From NCBI GenBank assembly GCA_025560025.1, contig CP048486.1, forward strand, positions 1,054,001 through 1,118,000: DNA of 64,000 nt, in the 5' to 3' direction. Of this stretch, positions 39,276 through 48,202 are shown piece after piece; the stretch's first letter is position 1, and each line of letters begins with the position of its first letter. The DNA comes from Agrobacterium tumefaciens (GTDB lineage: Bacteria > Pseudomonadota > Alphaproteobacteria > Rhizobiales > Rhizobiaceae). Below the pieces are notes generated by a model. That model had not been told where the DNA came from. It was given only the letters and a program-made list of their open reading frames with translations, and did no database searches. The translations under genes and the position numbers were made by a program.

Positions 39276-40754
39276 TTAGCCGGCTCTCTGAGAAAACAGG
39301 CCCACCGGCTCCTGCGGACCGACATCTGAAGACGCTGAGGACGCCGCACGGAACGCATCGCCGATGCCAATCAGCAACGGCTCGTTCACGCCCAGCCTGT
39401 TCACTGCCGCAGCCAGCTCTGCGAGCGAACCGCACCAGCGTCGTTCATTGGCCCGGCTGACCGAAATCATGATGGCAACAGGCGTCGAGGCGGGCATTCC
39501 GTGGAAGAGCAGAGAGGACTGGATATCGGCAGCGGTTCGGCCACCCATGTAAAACACGGTGGTCACGGCGGGATCGGAGAGCGACTTCCAGTCGATATTC
39601 TCCGGCAATTTTCCCTGCCGGGAATGACCGGTGACGAAGCGGACCGACTGCGCATGGTCACGATGCGTCAGGGAAACACCAAGACGTGAGGCCATGGCGC
39701 TTGCGGCGGTAATACCCGGCACAATCTCAACCGGAATATTTTCTGCTTGCAGCGCGGCAATCTCCTCGCCGGCGCGTCCGAAAATCATCGGATCACCGGA
39801 TTTCAGCCGAACCACCCGTTTGCCGGCCTTGGCGAGGCGGATCATCATGTCATTGATGTCTTCCTGCCGGCAGCTTTCCCGGCCGCCGCGCTTGCCGACC
39901 AGCATGCGCTTCGCCTCCCGCCGCGCCAGTTCCAGCACCTCGGCTGAAACGAGATCGTCGAACAGGATGACATCGGCCGCCTGCAAAGCGCGCACCGCTT
40001 TCAGCGTCAGCAATTCGGCATCGCCCGGCCCTGCCCCCACAAGCGTCACTAGGCCGCGCCCCGATCCCGCCCGCGCGGCCTGCATTCCGATATCCGCAAG
40101 CAGCCGTTCCTCGCTGCCCTCATCCAGCCTTTCGGTAAAAGCCCGATCGACGAATTTTTCCCAGAAAGAACGCCGCAACGCACCGGGAGCGAGCCGCAGA
40201 TTGACGCGCTCTCGGATTGTCTGGGCAAGCGCACCCCAATCCTTCAGCGACAGCGGCAGCAATGTCTCGATGCGCCGACGAATGGCCTGCGCCAGAATGG
40301 GTGCTGCACCATCGGTGGAGATAGAAACCACCACCGGCGAGCGATTGACGATGGAGCCGAACTGGAACTGGCAGAATTCCGGCTTGTCGATGACATTGAC
40401 GGGAACACCAGCCGCCCGCGCTACATCGTAGAAGCTCTCGGCTTCCGTATCGGTTTCGCAATCCGCCAGCGCCAGTTCCGCGCCGTCGAAGATATCCGGA
40501 CCCCACGGACGGTCATGCCATGTCAGCATCGGGCTGTTTCCGATAAGCGCTGTAAAGCTTTCCGAAAGCTCGCTTTCCTCGCAATAAAGATGCAATTCCG
40601 CCCCGCAGGCGAGCAGCAGTTCCGCCTTCCAGGCGGCCCCGTCCGATCCGCCCGCCAGCACCACGCGCTTGCCCTCAAGCCCCCAGAAGACCGGCAACTT
40701 GGCGAGCCTCTCCATGCGGGCCGGTTCATTCCGCTGCGGTTTTAAGGCATCCAT
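39276..40754 (-). CDS. cysG: Siroheme synthase CysG
   Basis: 492-aa trifunctional enzyme that makes siroheme for the nitrite reductase encoded upstream. The N-terminal dehydrogenase/ferrochelatase domain has VVLAGGSDGAAWKAELLL. The C-terminal uroporphyrinogen-III methyltransferase has VGAGPGDAELLTLKA, FDDLVS, GKRGG and LKSGDPMIFGRAGEE. ATG 40754 lies inside the end of nasA (29-base overlap); longer starts have no family match. Last gene of the nitrate operon. Confidence 0.9.
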   Translation of the reverse strand: MDALKPQRNEPARMERLAKLPVFWGLEGKRVVLAGGSDGAAWKAELLLACGAELHLYCEESELSESFTALIGNSPMLTWHDRPWGPDIFDGAELALADCETDTEAESFYDVARAAGVPVNVIDKPEFCQFQFGSIVNRSPVVVSISTDGAAPILAQAIRRRIETLLPLSLKDWGALAQTIRERVNLRLAPGALRRSFWEKFVDRAFTERLDEGSEERLLADIGMQAARAGSGRGLVTLVGAGPGDAELLTLKAVRALQAADVILFDDLVSAEVLELARREAKRMLVGKRGGRESCRQEDINDMMIRLAKAGKRVVRLKSGDPMIFGRAGEEIAALQAENIPVEIVPGITAASAMASRLGVSLTHRDHAQSVRFVTGHSRQGKLPENIDWKSLSDPAVTTVFYMGGRTAADIQSSLLFHGMPASTPVAIMISVSRANERRWCGSLAELAAAVNRLGVNEPLLIGIGDAFRAASSASSDVGPQEPVGLFSQRAG

Positions 40755-43374
40755 AGATGATCCCCCTGATTTCGGCGCGGCAGGAGCCGCAATTGGTTCC
40801 AGCATTCAACGCCTTGCCGATGGCTTCGACGCTGTGGCAGCCTTCGCGGATGGCCGCGGTAATCTGGTTCACCCCGACATTAAAGCAGGAGCAGACGGTG
40901 GCACCCGGATCGGCGCGGCCGGCACCGGGGCGACCGGCAACCAGCGCAAAACGCATGCGCAGATCCTCATGGCGTTCGGTCAATTGCGAGATCGCCCAGT
41001 TGCGGGCGACGGCCACCGGCTGTCTGGCGATGAACAGCGCCGCCAGCAGGATATCGCCATCGAAGAAGGCGAGGCGCAGATCGCCCGTCTGCCGGTCGCT
41101 ATAGCCCAGCGGCTCGATCCTGACATCAATGCCGAAGACCTGCCGCGCCCAGAATGTCCAGTCCTGCGGCTCCTCGACAAAGGCAAGCTCCATACGATAG
41201 CCGCCATCCGCTTTGGCCGTGGCCCAGTAAGCACAATCCGGCGCATCCGGGCGGATGCGGGAGATGGCGAAACCATAGGCCTTCGCTTCGAAGCGCCTTG
41301 CCCTTACCGCTACGTTTTTCGAGGCGGGCTGACCGGAATGCGGGTCCGTCACCGGCGCAACCACGACATCAATGCGCGCCTGCGAGGCGAACTGGTCGTT
41401 CCAATGCATCGGCGCAAACACCGAGCCGCGCGCCTGCCTTTCGCTCACCAGCGCCCGCAGCAGAACCTTGCCATGGGGACTTTCCATCTCCACCAGATCG
41501 GCGCTTTCTATTCCGAGCGCCTGCGCATCGCGCGGGTGAAGCTCGGCGAAGGGTTCGGCGATATGGGCAGTAAGGCGTGCACTTTTGCCGGTGCGGGTCA
41601 TGGTGTGCCATTGATCGCGGATGCGGCCGGTATTCAGTGTCAGCGGATAATCCGCCGATGTCCTGCACGTCTCCGGCAAGGCCGTGGCAATGAAGCGCGC
41701 CTTGCCATCGGCGTGGTAAAACCGTCCATCCGCGAAAAACCGGGTGACGACGCCACTGCCCCGCTCCACTTTCGGCCATTGGAAGGACGCCATAGTGTCG
41801 TAGGATTCGGGCTCTATCCCGCTGATGTCGAAATCGCGACTGCCCATATTCTCAAAGCCGGAAAGAGCGGCATGTTCGGCAAAAATCTCCGATGGCTGGC
41901 CATAGGCGAAGGCCGTGCCGAAACCCATGCGCCGGCCCGCTTCCGCCATTTGCCACCAGTCTGCTTTCGCTTCGCCCGGCGCATCGAGAAAACCGCGCTG
42001 GCGGGAAATGCGCCGCTCGGAATTGGTGACGGTGCCGTCCTTTTCACCCCAGCCAAGCGATGGCAGAAGCACATGAGCATGGCGGGCCGTATCGGTATTG
42101 GCCATGACATCGGACACCACGACGAAAGGACAGGCCGTGATGGCCGCCTCGACGGCACCGGCATCCGGCATGGAAACCACCGGGTTGGTCGCCATGATCC
42201 ACAGCGCCTTGATGCGGCCATCGGCCACCGCCCGGAACATATCCACCGCCTTCAGGCCGGGTTTTTCCGCAATGGCGGGCGAGGCCCAGAAGCGCCGCAC
42301 GCGGTCGCGATCCTCGGCATTTTCGATAGCCATATGGGCGGCCAGCATATTGGCCAGCCCACCGACCTCGCGCCCGCCCATGGCGTTCGGCTGGCCAGTT
42401 AGCGAAAACGGCCCCATGCCCGGTCTGCCGATGCGGCCGGTGGCGAGGTGGCAATTGATGATCGCGTTGACCTTGTCGGTGCCGCTTTCAGACTGGTTGA
42501 CGCCCTGGCTGTAGCAGGTGACGGTTTTTTCGGTGCGTTCGAACAATTCGTAAAAGGAAATCAGTTCGGCAATCGTCAGGCCCGTGGCTTCGGCGATCTC
42601 TGGCAGACTGTGTCCGGTTGCTGCCTGTATTGCTGCATCAAAACCGACCGTGTGATTTTCCACATAACCGCGATCGATTGCAGGACTATCGGAAAGATGC
42701 GCCAGCAGGGCGGTAAACAGCGCCACATCTCCATCCGGGCGGATGGCGAGGTGCATGTCGGCAATATCGGCGCTCATCGTCCGGCGCGGATCGATAACGA
42801 CGACTTTCATTTCCGGCCGTGCCGCCTTTGCCGCCGCGAGCCTTTGGTAAAGCACCGGATGGCACCATGCGAGGTTGGAACCGGTGAGGATCACCAGATC
42901 GGCAAGCTCCATATCCTCATAGGTGCCCGGCACCGTATCGGCCCCGAAGGCGCGGCGATGGCCGGCGACCGACGACGACATGCAGAGCCTTGAATTGGTA
43001 TCGATATTGGCCGAGCCGATGAAACCTTTCATCAGCTTGTTGGCGAGGTAATAATCCTCCGTCAGCAATTGGCCGGAGACGTAAAAGGCAACGGAGTCCG
43101 GGCCGTGTTCGGCAATGGCTTGAGAAAACCGGGAGGCGACGAGGTCAAGCGCTTCGTCCCATGCCGCCCGCCTGCCGCTGATTTCAGGGTGGAGCAGGCG
43201 ACCGTCGAGATCGATGGTCTCAGCCAGAGCCGAACCTTTGGAACATAGTCTTCCGAAATTGGCGGGGTGGTCCTGATCGCCCCTGACGGAAACGGCACCG
43301 TTATCTTTGACGGTGGCGATGACGCCGCAGCCGACGCCGCAATAGGGACAGGTGGTTTTTGTTTCAGTGGGCAT
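40726..43374 (-). CDS. nasA: Assimilatory nitrate reductase, catalytic subunit
   Basis: 882-aa cytoplasmic molybdopterin enzyme that reduces nitrate to nitrite. The N-terminal [4Fe-4S] ligands appear in CPYCGVGCGV and LCSKGSAL, the Mo-bis-MGD domain follows (VTCYSQGVNQSESG), then a molydop-binding C-domain. A C-terminal BFD-type [2Fe-2S] segment has VCSCFNVGVNQI and NCGSCRAEI. ATG 43374 is chosen (MPTETKTTCPYCG); the frame runs on into the palindromic repeat upstream. Confidence 0.93.
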   Translation of the reverse strand: MPTETKTTCPYCGVGCGVIATVKDNGAVSVRGDQDHPANFGRLCSKGSALAETIDLDGRLLHPEISGRRAAWDEALDLVASRFSQAIAEHGPDSVAFYVSGQLLTEDYYLANKLMKGFIGSANIDTNSRLCMSSSVAGHRRAFGADTVPGTYEDMELADLVILTGSNLAWCHPVLYQRLAAAKAARPEMKVVVIDPRRTMSADIADMHLAIRPDGDVALFTALLAHLSDSPAIDRGYVENHTVGFDAAIQAATGHSLPEIAEATGLTIAELISFYELFERTEKTVTCYSQGVNQSESGTDKVNAIINCHLATGRIGRPGMGPFSLTGQPNAMGGREVGGLANMLAAHMAIENAEDRDRVRRFWASPAIAEKPGLKAVDMFRAVADGRIKALWIMATNPVVSMPDAGAVEAAITACPFVVVSDVMANTDTARHAHVLLPSLGWGEKDGTVTNSERRISRQRGFLDAPGEAKADWWQMAEAGRRMGFGTAFAYGQPSEIFAEHAALSGFENMGSRDFDISGIEPESYDTMASFQWPKVERGSGVVTRFFADGRFYHADGKARFIATALPETCRTSADYPLTLNTGRIRDQWHTMTRTGKSARLTAHIAEPFAELHPRDAQALGIESADLVEMESPHGKVLLRALVSERQARGSVFAPMHWNDQFASQARIDVVVAPVTDPHSGQPASKNVAVRARRFEAKAYGFAISRIRPDAPDCAYWATAKADGGYRMELAFVEEPQDWTFWARQVFGIDVRIEPLGYSDRQTGDLRLAFFDGDILLAALFIARQPVAVARNWAISQLTERHEDLRMRFALVAGRPGAGRADPGATVCSCFNVGVNQITAAIREGCHSVEAIGKALNAGTNCGSCRAEIRGIIYGCLKTAAE

Positions 43375-43400
43375 GGGTTTGCCCTCTCGGTGGGTGGCGT

Positions 43401-43570
43401 TTACCCCCCTCTGTCCTGCCGGACATCTCCCCCTCAAGAGGGGAGATCGACAAGCGGAAGGCTTGCCGCTTCATCTCTGCGACCGGCGACGCAAGCCATG
43501 AATGGAAATTCGTGCCGCAAATGATCTCCCCCCTTGAGGGGGAGATGTCCGGCAGGACAGAGGGGGGTAA
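43401..43570. repeat. Palindromic intergenic element (RIME-like)
   Basis: Two 47-base inverted arms (43401-43447 and 43524-43570) differ at one base and flank a 76-base centre, all in the nasA-nirD gap. Each arm contains its own small palindrome ending in GGGGAGAT. Rhizobial genomes carry many such intergenic mosaic elements. It has probably inserted inside an operon. Confidence 0.8.
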
Positions 43571-43588
43571 CGCCACCGCCATCGCAAT

Positions 43589-43924
43589 TCACTCCGCCGC
43601 AATCATCAGAGTTTCAAGCGCTATCGAAAGCCTTCCATCCAGATTGCGCACCGGAATGGTCTTCACCTCACCCTCATCCGCCCCCAGCGCCTTACCGGTT
43701 TCCAGCGAAATGACCCAATTATGCAAGGGACACGTCACCGAAGCCCCGTGCACGATGCCCTGGCTCAGCGGCCCGCCCTTGTGCGGGCAATGGTCCTCGA
43801 TGGCGAAGACCTGATTTTCCGCCGTGCGGAACACGGCGATCTTGCCCATTGGCGTTTTGACGCAACGCGCGCCGCGCAGCGGAATGTCGGAGATATCGCC
43901 AATATCGATCCAGTTGCTGTCCAT
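43589..43924 (-). CDS. nirD: Nitrite reductase small subunit NirD
   Basis: 111-aa Rieske-type protein. Unlike enterobacterial NirD it keeps a full cluster-binding pattern: CPHKGG near residue 47 and CPLHNW near 66. ATG 43924 lies 5 bases after the nirB stop with GGAGTGAG as ribosome site; an in-frame start at 43933 would overlap nirB. Partner of NirB. Confidence 0.9.
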   Translation of the reverse strand: MDSNWIDIGDISDIPLRGARCVKTPMGKIAVFRTAENQVFAIEDHCPHKGGPLSQGIVHGASVTCPLHNWVISLETGKALGADEGEVKTIPVRNLDGRLSIALETLMIAAE

Positions 43925-43929
43925 CGTTC

Positions 43930-46377
43930 TCACTCCGCCGCCTCACTGAAACCGATTGCCGCCATGGGCCTGAACTCGTGCTTGTCGTGGCCGGATACGC
44001 GTTCGGACCAGGGATCGACCTGCGCGAATTTCTGGCTGAAGACGAAACGATCGAAGTAGGCCTTGCGCTTTTCCGCATCGTCCATGATCTGGCGGCGGAT
44101 TTCGTCGTAACCGATGCGCTTTGCCCATTTGTAGATGCGCTCGAGATAGCGGGCCTGTTCGCGATACATCTGCGTCAGCGCCACGATATGCTCCAGCGCC
44201 TCATCCTCGGTTTTGACAAGACCCAGAACTTCCGTGCCCTTGATATCGAGACCGGCAGCACCGGCAAAATGGATCTCGAAACCGGAATCGACGCAGATGA
44301 CACCGATATCCTTGCAGGTCGCCTCCGCGCAGTTGCGCGGACAGCCGGAAACGGCAAGTTTCAGCTTGGCGGGCGTCCACGAGCCCCACATGAATTTTTC
44401 GATGCGGATGCCAAGGCCGGTGGAATCCTGCGTGCCGAAGCGGCACCATTGCTGGCCGACGCAGGTTTTGACCGTGCGCAAACCTTTGGCGTAGGCCTGG
44501 CCGGAAATGAAACCGGCCTTGCCGAGATCGGCCCAGACGGCGGGCAAATCCTCCTTCTCGATGCCGAGAAGATCGATGCGCTGGCCGCCGGTCACCTTCA
44601 CCATCGGGATTTCGAATTTGTCGACCACATCCGCAATAGCCCGGAGTTCGGAGGAAGAGGTAACCCCGCCCCACATGCGCGGCACGACGGAATAGGTGCC
44701 GTCCTTCTGGATATTGGCGTGAACGCGCTCATTGATATAACGCGACTGATAATCGTCGGCATATTCATCCGGAAAGTCGCAGACGAGGTAATAATTGAGC
44801 GCCGGCCGGCATTTGGCGCAGCCGCAGGAGGTCTTCCATTCCAGTTCCTGCATCACGGCGGGAATGGTCTTCAGCCCCTTGGCCTTGATGAGACGGCGCA
44901 CATCGTCATGGCCGAGATCGGTGCATTTGCACATGGGCTGCACGGCAGCGGGGTTATAGCTGTCGCCGAGCGTTATCGTCATCAGTTGTTCGACAAGGCC
45001 GGTGCAATTGCCGCAGGAGGCGGATGCCTTCGTGTGGGCGCGCACATCGTCCAGCGATGTCAGCCCCTTGGAGGTGATGGCCGAGGTGATCTTGCCCTTA
45101 CAGACGCCGTTGCAGCCGCAGATTTCCGCATCATCCGGCAAGGCTGCAACGGCCGCCATAGGGTCCAGCGGCGACCCTCCCTGATAGGCCTGGCCGAAGA
45201 TCAGGGTTTCACGCATGGCGGAAATATCGGTCGATTTCTTCATCAGGTCGAAGAACCACGACCCGTCCGCCGTCTCGCCGTAAAGCACTGCGCCGATGAT
45301 GCGGTTTTCCTTGAGGATCAGGCGCTTGTAGACACCGGCGGTGGCATCGCGCAGCACGATTTCCTCGCGGTCGTCGCCTTCGGCGAAATCACCGGCGGAA
45401 AACAGGTTGATGCCGGTGACCTTCAGCTTGGTATTAGTGACGGAGCCATTATATTCGGCCGAACCTCCGCACAGCCGGTCGGCCAGCACGCGGGCCGATT
45501 CATAAAGCGGCGCAACGAGGCCGTAACACATGCCGCGATGTTCGGCGCATTCGCCAAGCGCGTAGATCGAGGCGTCCGAGGTCATCATGCCGTCATCCAC
45601 CACGATGCCGCGATTGACGGCGATACCCGCCTCCTTGGCGAGACCCGAGGCAGGACGGATGCCGACCGCCATCACCACCATGTCGCCCTTGATGACCCGG
45701 CCGTCTTCCAGCTCGATACCTTCGACCTTCCCCTCACCCAGAATGCATTTGGTATTGGCCTTGGTGATGATGTCGATGCCGCGTTCGTTAAGCGCCTTTT
45801 CGAGAAGATAGGCCGCTGCCGGATCGAGCTGACGCTCCATGATCGTCGGCATCAGGTGGATGACGGTGACATCCATGCCCTGGCGCTTAAGGCCATAGGC
45901 GGCTTCCAGCCCGAGAAGGCCGGCGCCTATGACGATGGCGCGGCCCTTGCCCTCGGCGATGTCAAGCATCTTCGTCACATCGTCAAGATCGCGGTAGGCG
46001 AGCACGCCCGGCAGTTGATGGCCGGGGACGGGAATGATGAAGGGCGACGAACCGGTGGCGATCACCAGCTTGTCGTAGGAAACCGTGATGCCGTTTTCGC
46101 TGGTCACGGTCTTCCTGTCGCGGTCGATGCCGGTGACCTTCGCTCCCTTGTGCAGCGTGACATTGTTAGCCGCATACCATTCGTCATTATGAATGACGAT
46201 GTCTTCATAGCTCTTTTCGCCTGAGAGCACCGGCGAGAGCATGATGCGGTCGTAATTGACGCGCGGCTCGGCGTTGAAAATGGTGACGTCGTAAAGGCCG
46301 GGAGCGGTTTCGAACAGGTTTTCCAGCATGCGCCCCGGCGCCATGCCATTGCCGATGATGACGAGTTTTTGCGTCAT
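43930..46377 (-). CDS. nirB: NAD(P)H-dependent nitrite reductase large subunit NirB
   Basis: 815-aa enzyme reducing nitrite to ammonium. An N-terminal FAD/NAD(P) domain (LVIIGNGMAPGRMLEN; VIGAGLLGLEAAYGLK) leads to two BFD-type iron-sulfur regions (CGCNGVCKGKI, CGNCTG; CKCTDLG, SCGCAKCRPAL). The C-terminal sulfite/nitrite reductase domain has CVGQQWCRFG and the siroheme/[4Fe-4S] ligands SGCPRNCAEATCKDIG. ATG 46377 is preceded by GGAGTAAC. Confidence 0.94.
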   Translation of the reverse strand: MTQKLVIIGNGMAPGRMLENLFETAPGLYDVTIFNAEPRVNYDRIMLSPVLSGEKSYEDIVIHNDEWYAANNVTLHKGAKVTGIDRDRKTVTSENGITVSYDKLVIATGSSPFIIPVPGHQLPGVLAYRDLDDVTKMLDIAEGKGRAIVIGAGLLGLEAAYGLKRQGMDVTVIHLMPTIMERQLDPAAAYLLEKALNERGIDIITKANTKCILGEGKVEGIELEDGRVIKGDMVVMAVGIRPASGLAKEAGIAVNRGIVVDDGMMTSDASIYALGECAEHRGMCYGLVAPLYESARVLADRLCGGSAEYNGSVTNTKLKVTGINLFSAGDFAEGDDREEIVLRDATAGVYKRLILKENRIIGAVLYGETADGSWFFDLMKKSTDISAMRETLIFGQAYQGGSPLDPMAAVAALPDDAEICGCNGVCKGKITSAITSKGLTSLDDVRAHTKASASCGNCTGLVEQLMTITLGDSYNPAAVQPMCKCTDLGHDDVRRLIKAKGLKTIPAVMQELEWKTSCGCAKCRPALNYYLVCDFPDEYADDYQSRYINERVHANIQKDGTYSVVPRMWGGVTSSSELRAIADVVDKFEIPMVKVTGGQRIDLLGIEKEDLPAVWADLGKAGFISGQAYAKGLRTVKTCVGQQWCRFGTQDSTGLGIRIEKFMWGSWTPAKLKLAVSGCPRNCAEATCKDIGVICVDSGFEIHFAGAAGLDIKGTEVLGLVKTEDEALEHIVALTQMYREQARYLERIYKWAKRIGYDEIRRQIMDDAEKRKAYFDRFVFSQKFAQVDPWSERVSGHDKHEFRPMAAIGFSEAAE

Positions 46378-46382
46378 GGGCG

Positions 46383-47180
46383 TTACTCCGCAGCTTCGAC
46401 GAAGCGGTGACGTTCGTAAAGGAACTTCAACACGGCCTCGCGGCATTTGAGGTAGGTCTTGTCGGATGCGAGCTCGATGCGGTTGCGCGGGCGTGCCAGC
46501 GGCACGTCAAGCACTTCGCCAATATGGGCGGCGGGACCGTTGGTCATCATCACGATACGGTCGGAGAGCAGCACCGCCTCGTCGACATCATGGGTGATCA
46601 TGACCATGGTGTTGCCGAGCCGGGCGTGGATTTCCATCACCGCGTCCTGAAGATGGGCGCGCGTCAGCGCGTCCAGCGCACCAAAGGGCTCGTCCAGCAG
46701 CAGGATTTTCGGCTCCATGGCGAGCGCGCGGGCAATGCCGACACGCTGCTTCATGCCGCCGGAAATTTCCGAGGGCTTCTTGTCCTTGGCATGGGCCATC
46801 TGCACGAGATCGAGGTTGCGCATGACCCAGTCATGCCGCTCGGCCCGGGTCTTGCTATTGCGAAAGACCTTCTCCACGGCGAGATTGACGTTTTCATAAA
46901 CCGAAAGCCAGGGCAGCAGGCTATGGTTCTGGAACACGACGGCGCGTTCCGGGCCGGGCTCGTTGACCTCGCGGTTTTCGAGAAGCACCGCGCCGGCAGA
47001 CACTTTCGTCAGTCCGGCGATGAGATTGAGCATGGTGGACTTGCCGCAGCCGGAATGGCCGATGACGGAGACGAATTCGCCTTTTTCGATGGTGAGGTTG
47101 ATGCCTTTCAGCACCTCGGCGCGCGAACCGCCCTTGTCGAAATATTTGTCGATGTGATCGAGCTTCAAATAAGCGTTCAT
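46383..47180 (-). CDS. nrtC: Nitrate ABC transporter ATPase (NrtC/NrtD-type)
   Basis: 265-aa ATPase of the nitrate/sulfonate/taurine group. Walker A GHSGCGKST near residue 41, signature ISGGMKQR, Walker B LLLDEPFGALD, switch THDVDEA. It lacks the NrtA-like C-terminal extension of cyanobacterial NrtC, so regulation by that domain is absent. ATG 47180 follows GAGGG. Confidence 0.9.
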   Translation of the reverse strand: MNAYLKLDHIDKYFDKGGSRAEVLKGINLTIEKGEFVSVIGHSGCGKSTMLNLIAGLTKVSAGAVLLENREVNEPGPERAVVFQNHSLLPWLSVYENVNLAVEKVFRNSKTRAERHDWVMRNLDLVQMAHAKDKKPSEISGGMKQRVGIARALAMEPKILLLDEPFGALDALTRAHLQDAVMEIHARLGNTMVMITHDVDEAVLLSDRIVMMTNGPAAHIGEVLDVPLARPRNRIELASDKTYLKCREAVLKFLYERHRFVEAAE

Positions 47181-47193
47181 AATTTTGGCCCTC

Positions 47194-48087
47194 TCAATTA
47201 GCCGCTGCGCCGCGGGTGATGACCTTGCCGAGCGCCGCCACCAGCTTGTCGAGCATGAAGCCGACAACGCCGATGTAAGCGAGCGCTACGATGATGTCGG
47301 GCAGGCGGGAAGAGTTCCACGCATCCCAGATGAAGAAGCCGATGCCGACACCGCCGGTCAGCATTTCCGCCGCAACGATGGCAAGCCACGAAAGACCGAC
47401 ACCGATGCGCAGGCCGGTGAAGATGTAAGGTGCCGCCGAAGGCAGCATGATCTTGAAGAAGAATTCCAGCTGGTTGAGCCGCAGCACCTGCGCCACGTTG
47501 CGGTAATCCTGCGGAATATTGCGCACGCCGACTGCGGTATTGATGATGACCGGCCAGATGGAGGTGATGAAGATCACGAAAATGGCCGAAGGATTGCTGT
47601 CCTGAAAGGCGGCCAGCGAAAGCGGCAGCCAGGCAAGCGGCGGCACGGTGCGCAGCACCTGGAAGATCGGATCGAGACCGCGCATGGCCCAGACCGACTG
47701 GCCGATCACCGCACCGAGGATGATGCCGGCAATGGCGGCGAGGCCGAAACCGTAAGCCACACGCTCCAGCGAGACCAAGACACGCAGGCCGAGGCCGATA
47801 TCCTGCGAACCGTTATGGAAGAACGGCGATACTATGAGATCGTAGCTCTCCTCGAAAACCTGGCTCGGCGGCGGCAGCGATGAGCCGGGGGCGGAACAGA
47901 GCAATTGCCAGACGCCCAGCAGAATGGCGAGAACGATGAACGGCGGTATGATATTGCGAGCCGCCGCCGCACCCCATTTGCGCAGATCGATCCGCGAGGC
48001 AGATTTCGGCGCAAGCGACACGACGTTTGCCTTCTGCGCTACCGGCTGCTGCGGCTCTTCGTTGAATTTTCGGGCCAATGCGGACAT
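47194..48087 (-). CDS. nrtB: Nitrate ABC transporter permease NrtB
   Basis: 297-aa permease with a cytoplasmic N-tail, about six membrane segments and an NrtB-type EAA loop (DYRNVAQVLRLNQLEFFFKIMLP). ATG 48087 is 8 bases from GAGG; ATG 48093 is possible but too close to that site. Forms the channel for nitrate with the NrtC ATPase. Confidence 0.88.
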   Translation of the reverse strand: MSALARKFNEEPQQPVAQKANVVSLAPKSASRIDLRKWGAAAARNIIPPFIVLAILLGVWQLLCSAPGSSLPPPSQVFEESYDLIVSPFFHNGSQDIGLGLRVLVSLERVAYGFGLAAIAGIILGAVIGQSVWAMRGLDPIFQVLRTVPPLAWLPLSLAAFQDSNPSAIFVIFITSIWPVIINTAVGVRNIPQDYRNVAQVLRLNQLEFFFKIMLPSAAPYIFTGLRIGVGLSWLAIVAAEMLTGGVGIGFFIWDAWNSSRLPDIIVALAYIGVVGFMLDKLVAALGKVITRGAAAN

Positions 48088-48123
48088 GGGCATTTCCTCT
48101 TGATTTCGGTTGCGGTCTGGGGC

Positions 48124-48185
48124 TCGCCCCTCATCCGGTCTTCAGTCGCGCCGGTTGGGCAGCGCACCTGGCGGATGAGGGGCGA
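48124..48185. repeat. Stem-loop between nrtA and nrtB
   Basis: Perfect 14-bp inverted repeat (48124-48137 and 48172-48185) within the 100-base gap that follows the binding-protein gene. No U-tract. Likely mRNA-stabilising or partially terminating. Confidence 0.5.
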
Positions 48186-48202
48186 TACCCCGGGTCTCCT
48201 CC

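Noticed and set aside
43364..43582. Short open frames across the nasA-nirD gap
   Set aside because: They translate the palindromic repeat in both directions, giving the same peptide (PPSVLPDISPSRGEI) from each arm; this is repeat DNA, not coding.
43978..46224. Plus-strand open frame of 748 codons
   Set aside because: Antisense to nirB, whose siroheme and flavin motifs are certain. Composition and lack of a ribosome site mark it as a shadow.
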